Shown here piece by piece: positions 21,190 through 32,025 of a DNA stretch of 64,000 bases (positions are counted from its first letter, which is position 1; every line of letters begins with the position of its first letter). The notes under the pieces are model-generated. The model saw only the letters and a program-made list of their open reading frames with translations, did not search any database and had not been told where the DNA came from. Source of the DNA: Cordilura impudica (taxonomy: Eukaryota; Arthropoda; Insecta; Diptera; Scathophagidae); NCBI GenBank assembly GCA_963682025.1, contig OY821519.1:160139457-160203456 (forward strand). Direction: 5' to 3'. Both the position numbers and the translations under genes were made by a program.

Positions 21190-21838
21190 ATATATATAAT
21201 CTTATATATTAAAAGAATTTATGAATAAACTTTGCATTCAAGATTTTTTTCAATATTGTTCTTCTCTCAAACCTCTATAACTAGAGTTCTAATTAACGTA
21301 GGCTGTGGAATATTTTGGCATTACTGTACGTTAACTTCTCTTGGAAAATTTTGGTATTATATTATAAAAAGTAATATAATATAATACTAGAGGACTCCTG
21401 CTGCTCCGCAGCATTATATTATATTATATTAATTTTTATAATATAATACCAAAATATGCCAAGAGAAGTTAACGTACAGTAAAAGTAAAGTTGATTGTCC
21501 ACGCATAACTCTCCTCAAACCCAACGAATTTGCCAAGAGAAGTAAACGTACAGTAATGCCAAAATATGCCAAGATAAGTTAACGTACAGTAAAAGTAAAG
21601 TTGATTCTCCACGCATAACTTTCCTCAAACCCAACGAATTTAAGCAGTTAATACCTCAAAAGAAGGAGCTTCATCCACTGAGTGTTCTTAGACCTATGTC
21701 AACAGCCTACGTTAATTAGAACTCTAGTTATAGAGGTTTGAGAGAAGAAAAATATTGAAAAAAATCTTGAATGCAAAGTTTATTCATAAATTCTTTTAAT
21801 ATATAAGATAATGCTGCGGAGCATCAGGGGTCCTCTAG
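21190..21838. mobile_element. Helentron/DINE-1-like repeat, two copies head to head
   Basis: The right end (about 21810-21838) has a short hairpin ATGCT-GCGG-AGCAT, then about ten bases and CTAG next to T, the layout of a Helitron 3' end. The same end in reverse is at 21385-21420. Sequence at 21190-21300 reappears inverted at 21705-21810. Between them a unit of about 75 bp starting GCCAAGA and containing CCACGCATAACT occurs twice (about 21459-21530 and 21568-21641). No helicase coding sequence is present, so it is non-autonomous. A second element end nested in a first, or a terminal inverted duplication, would explain the order. Confidence 0.6.
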
Positions 21839-23732
21839 TAAGTAATTAAAATAATTCTCAATGCAACACATTTTTAACACTGTTATTTGGCTTAAATTTA
21901 TAAAATATAATATGTCACAAAATATGTAGAAATATATTTTAAAAAGTTTTGTTGTTATTTTTAAACATTTTTAAACTGAAACATAATGTTCTCCTAAATC
22001 ACACCATGTAAAAAAAAAATAAATGAAATGAAATATTTCAAAATTGTGAAATGCAATATTTTATGTTTTTTCTTTAAATTTATTTGTGTGGAAAGCTAAA
22101 TTTAAGTGTAACTTATTAGTCATATATACAAGATTTTATATGAGCTTTTACATTTATTTGTTTTACATAGAAGAATATGTATTTGTTTGTGTAATTTTTT
22201 AAAATATGGATTTATTAACTGATATATGAATATATGAATATTTTTTGAAATAACCTATTTATTTCTTTTATATTGAAACCATTTTTAGAAGAACAGAATT
22301 AAAATCCTAAATATTTTTATACCATAAACTCAATTATAAAAATACATAATTACAATTTCCTAAAAAATGTTTATACTTTTTGAGAAATTGATTTTTTATT
22401 GAGTGATTTTTGTTTCAAATTATTAGCTAATATATATATTAATGTGATGTTTGAAATATCCAATTTGTTTGTTTTATATTAGAAACTATGTATTTGTTCG
22501 AGTGAATTTTTAAAATTTAGAATTGTTAGCTAATATGAAAATTTGTTCGGGAGATTTTTTAGATCACCCCTTATGTGTAACTATCTATGTGTAACTGTTT
22601 AGTAGAATTTCGTATATTAAAAGAAATTGTTTTTAAATTTAAAATATGCGTGCAGCGTTACACATTCATCGTTTCAGCGAGTCAGCGATCGCTGCTTCAA
22701 TAAGATATTTTATTAGAACACAAAGAGAACATGTCTCAATGTCATTTGTTTGATAGACAAAAGTAACAAAAAATGCTGTCCAATCTTAATAAAAACGGCA
22801 TTGTTGTTAAATAACAAATATCATGATTTAACGCTTTTTTATGCCACAAGAGGTCGCTAAAGTCAAGTGAAGTTAAATAATATCTGTTTTTTGCTTCAAG
22901 AAAAATGCAGTTTTTCAAAAAACTGGACTACTTCTCCTTGCTTTTGTCAACTGAATATATTACCAACAAATGGAAGTTGTTATCTTTTTCATTAGGTCCT
23001 AACATATGAACTTTGCGTTATTTTAAAGTTATGTTTATTTTGATGTCAAGCTTTAATTTATGAAAATGTGAAGGAAGTTTTTGCTTTTTTCCAATTTTTT
23101 TTAAATTTAATTTTTTTAAAAAATATATTATATTATTGCTGGTAGCATCAGAAATACCAATGTTTAATTTGATATTAATTTGTTTTCCTAATGATTTCCA
23201 TGAAATAAATCTTGGAGAAATATACTGTTTAGAGATGCCCCAACATCATTAAAATGTTCCGTCACTATTCACCCTTCACTAACTTAGAAGATAATTGCCT
23301 TTTCCTTTGTTTATCTCTTTCTATTAGCTTATTAACTTTGCATATAATTCAATGATAATCATTCTCTAGTAAACCTTTGTAAAGACAAGCAGCAGTGAAC
23401 AGTGATCGTGAATAAGGTAAAAAATTAAAAACTTTGAAGACAAAACAAAAAATATTTTAAATTGTTTTTTGTTATTAATTGACTGTTTTGTTGTGTAATA
23501 TTTGTATTTTATTTTCGGCTAATCAGTCTATTTAATGCGCTATGCGAAATAAAACAAAGTTTTTGTTTCCATACTTCTCCCAATGTTTCGCTGTTTTATT
23601 TCCAGCATCTTCAGGGGTATATATTTTATTTAATATATTACCTACTGAAATGATATATATAACATTATTTCCAGTTTCTTTCCTCTCGACTATATTTACT
23701 TACAGTGGGGACTTCTTAAGTCTAATTAGTTT
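21839..23732. other. AT-rich unique-looking DNA without a recognised gene
   Basis: No family-like frame is visible. A CTGAAGA ... GAAAC arrangement on the minus strand at about 23578-23616 looks like a degraded hammerhead (stem II GCTG/CAGC). The plus frame at 23542-23757 is hydrophobic low-complexity and not convincing. Confidence 0.4.
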
Positions 23733-23866
23733 TTTTTACATTACATCAATTATATGACAGGTACATTTGAATTACGTTACAAATTTGATGTTTGTTACGT
23801 TACGAATTTTTTGTTTGTAACGTAATTCAAATGTACCTGTCCTATAATTGACGTTATGTAAAAAAC
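23733..23866. repeat. 134-bp hairpin repeat
   Basis: The arms of about 50 bp (23733-23783 and 23814-23866) are near-perfect inverted copies. They share GACAGGTACATTTGAATTAC on one side and its inverse on the other, around a 30-base loop that itself contains GTAACG-type repeats. It may be a MITE or foldback remnant. It has no coding content. Confidence 0.7.
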
Positions 23867-24006
23867 ACGCGCAAAGCGTTTTTACTAACTATACATAATT
23901 AGTAGAGTGTTTTTTGCATTAACATTATCTCTAAATCTCTCCCGTTTGCTGTGGAACATATGAAATTTATTATAATATTTTCTTTTTTTTTTTTGTATAA
24001 TTTTAG

Positions 24007-24252
24007 AACTTATTCCTAGTAACTATAGACATCACGAACAACTGAATAAAGCTGGAAACCTTACCGAAGCTGCTTCAAAAATTTTAGACTCCAAAAAAAG
24101 GAGAAAAAGAAGTTCAGAAATATTGATTGGGGATGATGGCAGGTTGCTGTCAAATTCTAATAATGATTCTAATAAATATAGAAACACTCATGAAATATAT
24201 GATGGTGAAATAGATATGAACAGCAACTACACTGGATTTTTGGAAGTCATAG
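24007..24252 (+). CDS. Candidate exon of a host gene encoding a furin-type cleavage site
   Basis: The 246-bp frame is preceded by a T-rich tract ending TTTTAG (24001-24006) and followed by AG-GTATAA (donor at 24253), so both splice sites look good. The frame is open throughout with two bases before the first full codon and one after the last, a symmetric phase 1-1 exon. The 81 full codons are hydrophilic, Asn/Ser-rich, with a KKRRKRSS stretch near residue 32, a typical proprotein-convertase site, and N-x-S/T sequons, which suggests part of a secreted or membrane protein. I do not recognise the protein. It resembles none of the elements here. Flanking exons are not visible, so it could also be a pseudogene or chance. 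Confidence 0.45.
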
Positions 24253-24811
24253 GTATAATTAATATTTTTATTTTAAATATTTTTGAATTTGCTTTCTATT
24301 TATGAACTGTCCTTATTTAGTCATACATATATTTGCATAATAAGACGCTAGAAGTCACCTAACGCCCTGGCATCAATAATGTTTTTAGAGTTAGGAACAA
24401 TGCTAAAAGATTGAATAAATTTATTATCTACTCTGCATATAAGTCAATTACATTCTTGCAAATTTAGGTTTTGGCTTTGGAGTTTGCAAAGTATTTGTTC
24501 TCTGTTACAGGGTATATTGTGTTTGTGTTCATCTTTATACAGTAGTTGTACGTGCATTTTTAAAGCAATCATAGAGAACATGTTTCGTAGAAGCGACGAC
24601 ACATGCCACATTTTACCCATTTTTCTTGATATTTTTTTTAACGACCAAACCCCGCCTCATACTTACCCACCCCACTCGACCGAGGGGGCACGCCCACTTA
24701 TTGTGCGGACAGCATACACACCATGGTGTGTAAGTAGACTGTGTGGTCGTAAATCAGCTACAGACTATGTCATCAGCTGATATCACACGAACTTAAAAAA
24801 CAGAAAAATAG
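24253..24811. other. Unique-looking sequence downstream of the candidate exon
   Basis: There is no convincing frame. A GC-richer patch (24650-24780) contains the 16-bp perfect palindrome ACACACCATGGTGTGT at 24716-24731. The Jockey-like element ends at about 24812. Confidence 0.4.
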
Positions 24812-26500
24812 TTAATTGAGGTAATCAATTATAACCCGCTTTACTTTCAATACATTACAATTAAAATCAACGAAATTGTGTAATACATTATTATCATGGC
24901 AAATTCTGCGGAAAGGATAAGAATTAGCATAATTAGTCCTAAAATAGTCCCAATGAAGCGGATTAAAATGTCTTGTGAATCTACAAGGTATGTTAAAATT
25001 CATATTTGATAAAAGAAACTCCGAATCAACGTCACTATTCGCAAGGTTGAAAACAAAGGTGGCACCCAATATGGTCCTCCTTGTCTCAAGAATTGAAAGT
25101 CTGATAGGCTTTAGTCTATTAGTATATGATGGTAAGTCATCATAACTCCAACCTAAACCACGTAGACAGAATAGCAAAATCTTTCTCTGCACAGATTCAT
25201 TTGCATTGGCATGAATCGGATAATATGGATTCCATATTATTGATGCATATTCCAAAATTGGTCTTACAAATGCTGTATGAAGCTGTTTTGTAGCATATGT
25301 ATCTGAAAACTCCTTAACCCATATTTTAACGAAATCAAGAGTAGATCTTGCCTTATTAACAATCATACTAATATGACCAATGAAGTCAAGTTTCCTATCC
25401 AAGTTTCCAAGATCCATAAATGTTTCAACGGTATCCATCAAGTTCACATTACACCATTCAACAAATAAATCAAGCTCACGCTGAAGAGTAATATGACCAT
25501 TTATGTCATTGAAACTGTGAAATAACTTAACATCGTCTGCATACATAAGGACGTTGCAATTCGAAATTTCAGTCGGCAGATCATTTACGAATAGTAAAAA
25601 CAATAACGAAACATGACCTTTTGAGATCTAAACGTGAGATACGATTCAATCCACAAAATAATAGATTCATATATGCCAACGAGTCTTAGTTTGAGAAGTA
25701 GAATATTATGATCCACCCTATCAAAAGCTTTACTAAAATCACCACGAACGAAACCTTTGAAAACATGAGTCGAAAATTCTAGAACATTAGTAACTGTTGA
25801 ACTTGATTTTAAAAACGCCATATTGAAATGGAGACATAGTCGACTTTAGTTAATAAGAGAGATAATCAGTAACAAGTTTTTCCATTAACTTAGAATAACA
25901 CTTAGCTTAGCTAATCCCATATAGTTAAATACATTCGCCTTACCACCTGACTTATAAAAGGGTATAATAAATTATTCTTTCCAAGAAATAGGAAAATAAG
26001 CAATTTGCTAAAGACTGTTTCAAATACACGTTATGAGCACACTTAGATTTTGAGCGCAGTTTCTCAAAATACAAGCAGGAACACCATTAGGACCAGGCTT
26101 TTATAAAAATTTCAACTGAATCAGAGAATTAAAAACAGTTTCCGTATCAAAGAGCGGAATATTTGATACCGGTGCAACTTTTAGTAAATATGGATAGTTA
26201 GCGACAGTTAAAGTATTTGAAATAGGATTTTGCGTATCTTTTAAAAAGGCGTTCTGTTCTGTGTTTTATTCAGTAAATTATAATCAGCGCGAGCGGTAGA
26301 ATATTTATCATAATTTTGAACAGGATTTTGTGTATCTTTTAAATCCACGGAGGACAAGTATGTTCAACGTTCTGATGGGAAAGAGGAATGCATTTAGAAA
26401 AACAATCGTTCAAAATATCGTAAAATTTTACCAAAAGAAAGGCAATGATGCAAATATTAAGGAGTCGATTATCAACCAAAAATTACCAGTCAATACGTCT
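24812..26500 (-). pseudogene. Jockey-like non-LTR element N1, RT half
   Basis: The minus strand reads linker (FYDILNDCFSKCIPL, about 26450-26400), KPGPNGVPACILRNC (about 26110-26060), DFSKAFDRVDHNILLLKLR (25821-25585) and the catalytic YADDVKLF followed by thumb and C-terminal domain (25603-24812), a Jockey-superclade RT. A deletion after CNVNLM removes the segment just after the active site, and frameshifts lie near 25600 and 25900. The endonuclease half lies at 57108-57747, on the other side of the BEL insertion. Confidence 0.78.
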
Positions 26501-26910
26501 TGGGTGAAGCTGCCCAAGCCCTTTGTATCCAATTGTAGTATAAGAATTCTTTAAACACAAGTTTGCTTTTATTTTCTTTTACTAAAACGTTAAAATTCCT
26601 TAAATTAATATTAACTTAATTACTTATAATTGAAATATTTAATAGCGACTTTTGAACACCAACTTTTTCGTTTGGAAACCAAGAGCTAAACTTCCATAAT
26701 CCAACGAGCACGGTCTAGAATAATCTTTGAAAAATAAAAAAATGGCTATTTATATATAGTAAAAATGCTCTTATGAAAACTGCGTGGAAATATAAAAATA
26801 CAATCCAAAACATTAATGACTGACAGTGAAATGATAAACAATAAAATAAAAAAAAAAACGGTTATCGATAACTTGTGATGTACACCAGCGATTAGATAGT
26901 GACGGTAACA
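26501..26910 (-). repeat. BEL 3' LTR
   Basis: It starts on the minus strand with TGTTACC right after the G-run and ends TTCACCCA. It is alignable with 56681-57107 with many substitutions and small indels. Confidence 0.75.
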
Positions 26911-26922
26911 TCCCCCCCCCCC

Positions 26923-27835
26923 ACAGTATGGTGAGAAGCTTTCGATGACTTACTCCTTTTTTTTGTGCCACGTCTAGAATCGCTAACTTTACAGCTGGCC
27001 TCTCCATTATACCACAAGCCGTCATGATCTTTGCCTTTCATTTTTGACTGTGCTCTGACGTGCGCACTTCAACGACTCTTCCTTTTGGCCATAAATTTCT
27101 TAGATTTGCTGGGTCAACCACCACCACTAAATCTCCAACAGCAATTGTCTTAGCCTTTTCGAACCATTTTGTTCTGCAAGTTAAAGTAGGAAGATATTCC
27201 GCCACCCACCTGTTCCAAAATCTTTGCGGAAATTGCTGTGTGCTGTAATATAACCAACTTTCTCTCAAAAACAATACCATCATCATTATATGAAGCTAAA
27301 GGTTTTATGCCATTAGAATTACCTAACAAGAAATGGTTAAGTGTAATAGCTACATCATTTTTACTTTCCACTGGAACGTAATTAAGAGGACGAGAATTTA
27401 TGATATTTTCCGCCTCGGCCATCATGCTTTGCGCTAGGCGGGTTAAAGTGCCACTTAGCATTTGAAGTTGTAAAACTACTCGTCCTTATCGACCTCTTTC
27501 AATGCTTCGCGCAATTCCCGGTCAGACCCCACAAAGTTCGTGCCATTGTCGCTGAAAAACTCTCTTGGCTGTTCTCGCCGCGATACAAATTTCCGTATGG
27601 CCATAATACATGAGCTCGTGTTGAGAGAGTGAAAAATTTCGATGCTAACCGCCCTTAATGTCAAACATGTAAATAACGCACCATACCAGACAGATGTAAA
27701 GGGTGCGAGGTAGGCACCCAGTCGAGCTCGAGGCAATTTGGCCATCTGGGGAAATTCAGGCAGCACCTTTTTAATTTTGCACATTTGGCACAGTTTTACG
27801 ACAGATTTACATACGGTTCTCAATTTTGGGATGTA
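26923..27835 (-). pseudogene. pol: BEL integrase
   Basis: Minus-strand frames 27823-27476, 27461-27150 and 27286-27038 show a zinc-binding C-x2-C (QMCKIKK region), RVGAYL-like start of the core, FFSDNGTNFVGSDREL with the second catalytic Asp, ENIINSRPLNY with the conserved RPL, and the DLVVVVDPANLRNLWPKGRV block that ends BEL integrases. The end (27025-26923) still shows the basic VGGGD-type tail. Frameshifts at about 27470 and 27160 break it. The domain integrates the element DNA. Confidence 0.82.
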
Positions 27836-29030
27836 GTGTAATTTTATTTAAGCATTTTGTTGCTTAACAATAACAGCTACCATCAATTCTAGTCGAGGAA
27901 TTGAAGCTACTTTTAGCGGAGCTACTCTAGTTTTTGATCCTATTAATTAAATAACAACGTTGTCTCCATCAAAAATTCGAAAGTATGCTACAGCCGCATA
28001 ACCGCTTTCGCTCGCATCCACAAATGTGTGCAATTGGACATCTAGATGATTGTAACTTTTTAATGTTTTTAGATAGCACCGAGGTATATTCACATTTTTT
28101 AAATATTTTAAAATTTTTAACTAATTTTTCCACTTTATCTGTTGTTCTACGAGAATAGGCTCATCCCACTCGACACCGCTTCTCCAAATCTCTTGCAGTA
28201 TTTTTAAAAACATAAGCAAATTTCCCACAAGTCCCAGGGGATCATATATGCTCATCACAATTTTTCTTTATTTCCGAGAAAAACTTCACTGTTTAAAATG
28301 GATGGTGAAAGCTTGAATGTAATGATATCATCGACCGGAATCCAAAATACGCCAAGGTTTTTTTCGGTTTCTGAACCGGTACCAATATTAAGACAAATAG
28401 TATTTAAAGGTTTATCAGAATTTAGTGCTGTTAAAATCGCCTTGACTGTGAATGAAGCGCACATCTTTTGGTAATCGAGTAGCTTCTTCAGGGCTGTCTG
28501 TTGAAGCAAGAAAATCGTCTACGTAGTGGTTATCTCTTATGGCAGCAGCGGCTAAGAGAAACTTGTCTTCGAACTTTGAGGTATTAAGATTTTTTACATA
28601 TTGTGATATACAGGGTGCGCATGAGCACCAAATATCATAACTTTCACGACGTATGTAGAAGGCTCTTTCTTTTCATCGCAGCCACGCCATAAAAAACGTT
28701 GTGCATGACAGTGTTCCTTGAGTATATGAATTTGGTGAAACATTTCCTCTATATCACCACATACGGCGATATTTCTTTGGCGAAATCGGAAAAGAATGGA
28801 CGGAAGAGAAGAAAGTAAATCTTGCCTTTCAGCAGCATAGAGTTCAATGAAACACCGTTAGCTTTCGGCGCCACATCCCACACTATTCTAGTTTTGGTAG
28901 GTTTGTTTTTATTAAATACCGGAAATATTGGTAAATACCACACAATTTGTTTACTGTTTTGACTAGTATCGATTTTGGCTGTATAATTTTTCCTCAAATA
29001 TTCAGAAATAGTTTTTTTCAAATACAGCAA
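27836..29030 (-). pseudogene. pol: BEL reverse transcriptase and RNase H
   Basis: RT begins at about 29030 with a block containing WYLPIFPVF and KTRIVWDVAPKANGVSLN, typical of BEL RT. Frames around 28540-28100 carry VDDFLASTDS-like and KMCASFTVKAILT segments, and the RNase H region is seen in pieces to about 27840. Many stops show decay. The catalytic DD region near 28510 reads VDDF. Confidence 0.7.
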
Positions 29031-29790
29031 ATAACTCTTTATTATTCCTTAAAGTTTTGTCGAGGCAAAATAATCTTCTCTTTGCCATATCATAGCTTTG
29101 TGGCAGTGTGATGTTATCGTATCGCCACAGCAAAGCTGTCTCATAATGGCCGTCAGTTCTTTGTTTAGTATACTGTTTCAATAAATCTATTGCCCGTTGG
29201 TCATATTTACCAAGTATTGGAGTAAAATTACTTATTCCAGCCATTTCGATTGAGTAAAACCTTTTTAGTAAGCAACTAAGATTTTTATCATTTTCACGTT
29301 CACACTCACAAGAATAAAAATTATATTGAGTTTTGGTTTTTTGTCCAACGCATGAGTTACCACACAAAAGCCAACCGAGGCGAGTGCATAAACCAATTGG
29401 TTCATCTTTGTTACACTCTTTAACACGAGTCGGTACACATAATTTTAAATTATTTGGGCCTAAAAGTACGTTTGGTGCGGCATCTTTAAAATCATGTGTA
29501 GGTAAACCTCTAAGATGTGGATATTTTTCACTTAACATTTCGTAATTTAAATTTTGACTGGGCAGTGATAGTTGTTTCACCGTACGAACATGAATAGAAT
29601 ATTTGTACCAGATATTTGCATTGAAACTCTCTTTGAGTCTTCTTCGTTTCGACCCATATATCCTGTCCATTTTAAACAAAAATGTTGTGGATTGCCGGTT
29701 AGTATAGTTCGTTAATTATTTTTTCTTTTATCAAACTTATTGATGAACTCTCGTCTATAAAGGCAAAAGTTTCTAAACATTTGTTATTAT
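29002..29790 (-). pseudogene. pol: BEL protease to RT linker
   Basis: A 225-aa frame (29679-29002) contains YPHLRGLPTHDF, LLGPNNLKLC and CTRLGWLLCGN, the conserved block between protease and RT in BEL/Pao. The protease active site lies just upstream (about 29790-29680) in another frame and is not clearly intact. Confidence 0.75.
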
Positions 29791-29794
29791 TGCC

Positions 29795-30497
29795 CTATAT
29801 AGTAATGGGTATAATTTTAAACAAAATTTTATTACTTATCGTCCCACTGTATGGAGCATGTAAATTACTTGTGCTATTTACTATTATATTTGTATCCCTA
29901 TTATCAGCTGTTGATTTATGCAGTAAAGAATGTTGTTTTATTTGACAGCCTTCTTCTCCACACGCAATGCTGCTATTACAGATACCATAATGACGTCGTA
30001 AACACAATTTGCACTAAATGCCATCTCTCACATCTATCCGCAGTCACGAATTCTTTATACTTTTCAACACTGATACAGCTGCCAAAACACACTATGCAAT
30101 TTTTTGTCTATTTACTTCGTGTGCATTAACATATGCATTTCTTGTTCTGCGTGAATGAAGTTCTGCTGTTATTATACTGCTCGCTGATACACCTACGTCG
30201 TAAATCCAATTTGCAAAATCTGTCAAACTTACTTTTTTGTTATTCTTTACCAATTTTGTTTTGTATTCACCCCAGTTCAGCTGAAAATAAGATATACTAT
30301 TATAATCAATTCCTGTAATAAAGAGGAATTGTTAAGTTCATCTAATAAACCACAAGCTCTAATTGTAGTTTCCAGTCCTTTTACTTCAACGGCAAACGAG
30401 GTAATTGTATTTAATTTATTTGTGTTGACATCCGGTAATAATTTAATTTTGTTTTTTAAATAGCTCAATATATTTTCTGTCTGGCTCGTCGATGTTT
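29795..30497 (-). pseudogene. gag: BEL gag, C-terminal part with zinc-knuckle region
   Basis: From the R1 insertion site leftwards the frame shows NILSYLKNKIKLLPDVN, VKGLETTIRACGLLDEL and LLQELI, the conserved central gag of BEL. A Cys/His region follows with ADRCERWHLV and CLRRHYGICNSS ... HSLLHKS, the zinc-knuckle region near the protease. Frameshifts lie near 30290 and 30010. Gag forms the particle. Confidence 0.78.
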
Positions 30498-30502
30498 TAC
30501 TC

Positions 30503-31027
30503 TTGAGTTGATCAGACGTGTTTTAAGCAGTGCGGTTAAATCAAAGTGAAAAGTGAATAAGTAAATAAGACAATGACTTTAATATTGTGGTTTGTTGTTG
30601 GAAATAAGACAGTGACTTTAGTATTGTGGCTTGTTGTTTGGGGTGCTCCGCTGAACATAGTAGAATTTGGTGTCTAAAATTCTCCGGCCAAAAGTGTGGT
30701 TATACACGAAGTACTGATAGGCTCTAGTGGTGAATAGACAAACTATAAGTGCGTTTACTATTGTCGGTACGGTTAGTGTCTCCGCTACTACCGCTGTAGT
30801 TAGCTTGTACATCGGCTAGTAGGTGGCGTTATAAAATTTAAACTATAAAGTATACGTAACCAGTGCGAGTGTTCGTCCTTCCGTTTCGGTTTCGCAAAAT
30901 TCTAAGTGTCCGTCCTTCCGTCGCTTTCTCCGTCCTTGCGTCGGGTGTTTGTCCTTCCGTCGACAAGTAAGTTTTTGATTGCTGTTACTAAGGTCAGTAG
31001 TCTTTGTAAATTAATTAAGTTTGTCTG
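30503..31027 (+). promoter_or_regulatory. R1-type 5' leader with internal repeats
   Basis: There are two imperfect copies of a unit of about 38 bp beginning AAGACA-TGACTTTA (about 30568-30642), and several TCCGTCCTTCCGTCG-like units at 30875-30965. Such repeats are common in leaders that carry the internal promoter. No promoter motif could be assigned. Confidence 0.5.
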
Positions 31028-32025
31028 ATGCCGCCTGCGGGCAGAAAGAGGAGTGTGAAGACGAAAGGCGACGCCTCCGATTTCACAACAACTGATGGGT
31101 GTGGTGCTGGTATGCCGACGATGGGTGGAAGTCTTCTCCGCCACACCGAGAGCGAACTTTCAAGCACGGAGATGGATGAGGAAATTAAGCGGGTGAAGTT
31201 GGCATCGCCGAAGAAGCCTGTATCGCCCAGGTTTAAGCGTCCTGCTGCTGGTGTTGCTGCTGCTTCGGCTGAGGAGTCGGTGGACGTGGTTGCTGAGGCT
31301 GCAGTCAGCGATAAGGTGTCAGGTGCTGTCGCGAGGAAGGCGCGTGATCGGACCAAGGCCCGGCCAGTACACGGCGTGGTCGACAAAATGAAGGACGTGA
31401 GCTCGGCCATGATGGAGCTGGTTATGGCTGACGGCGTTGATGCGCGGTTGGCCAAAGCGGTGATGGAGCTGGTTGGAGTGTTCGAGGTATTGCTGTTCGG
31501 ATTAATTTCCGAGAACGAGCGGTTGAAGGGGCGGTTGGAAGTGTATGAAGGCGGAAAGGTGGTCGGAGTGCAGCCAGCGGCTTTGAGGGCTCCCATAATG
31601 CCTCAGATGGCGGTTAGGCGAGGTGCTCCTTATGTTGGTGTTTCTGATGGTGCTATGTCTAGTGGTGTGTCGAAACGTGGTCCGTTGTAGTGAAGGGCAA
31701 GAAAGGTGTCACCTCTAAGGAGGTTGTGGAGAAGGTTCAGAACGAGGTCGGCCCCACACTAAGGGTACGCGTTCACGCACTACGGTCTATGCGCGATGGC
31801 GGAGCGGTCATTCGGACCCCGCCGGTAGCCGAAAGGGAGAGGGTTATGAGGAACGCTAAGTTCGGTGAGGTTGGTTTGGAGGTGTCGGTGATAGACAAGT
31901 TCGGACCGAAGGTCGTCCTCCAGCGGGTTCATATGGAAATCACTCCGGATGAATTTATGAACGAGTTGTACGAGAAGAACCTCAAGGAAAGGATGTCCGA
32001 TGAAGTTCTCAATGAGCCTAGATGA
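31028..32025 (+). pseudogene. R1-clade ORF1 protein
   Basis: The frame starts MPPAGRKRSVKTKGD at 31028 and runs 220 residues. It then stops (31688-31690) and resumes at 31690 in another frame with VRVHALRSMRDGGAVIRT, FGEVGLEVSVIDKFGPK and MEITPDEFMNELYEKNL, the conserved middle of R1-clade ORF1 proteins. The CCHC knuckles expected at the C-terminus are missing because a deletion near 32022 joins ORF1 to the end of the endonuclease. ORF1 binds RNA. Confidence 0.8.

Noticed and set aside
24716..24731. 16-bp palindrome ACACACCATGGTGTGT as an operator
   Set aside because: It is a single site with no gene next to it and no partner; chance or a repeat relic is as likely.
24771..24790. CTGATGA on the minus strand near 24777
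   Set aside because: No GAAA box or stem II follows at the right distance.
31015..31596. 193-aa minus-strand ORF
   Set aside because: It is the antisense of the GC-rich R1-clade ORF1, with Ser/Thr/Ala low complexity.
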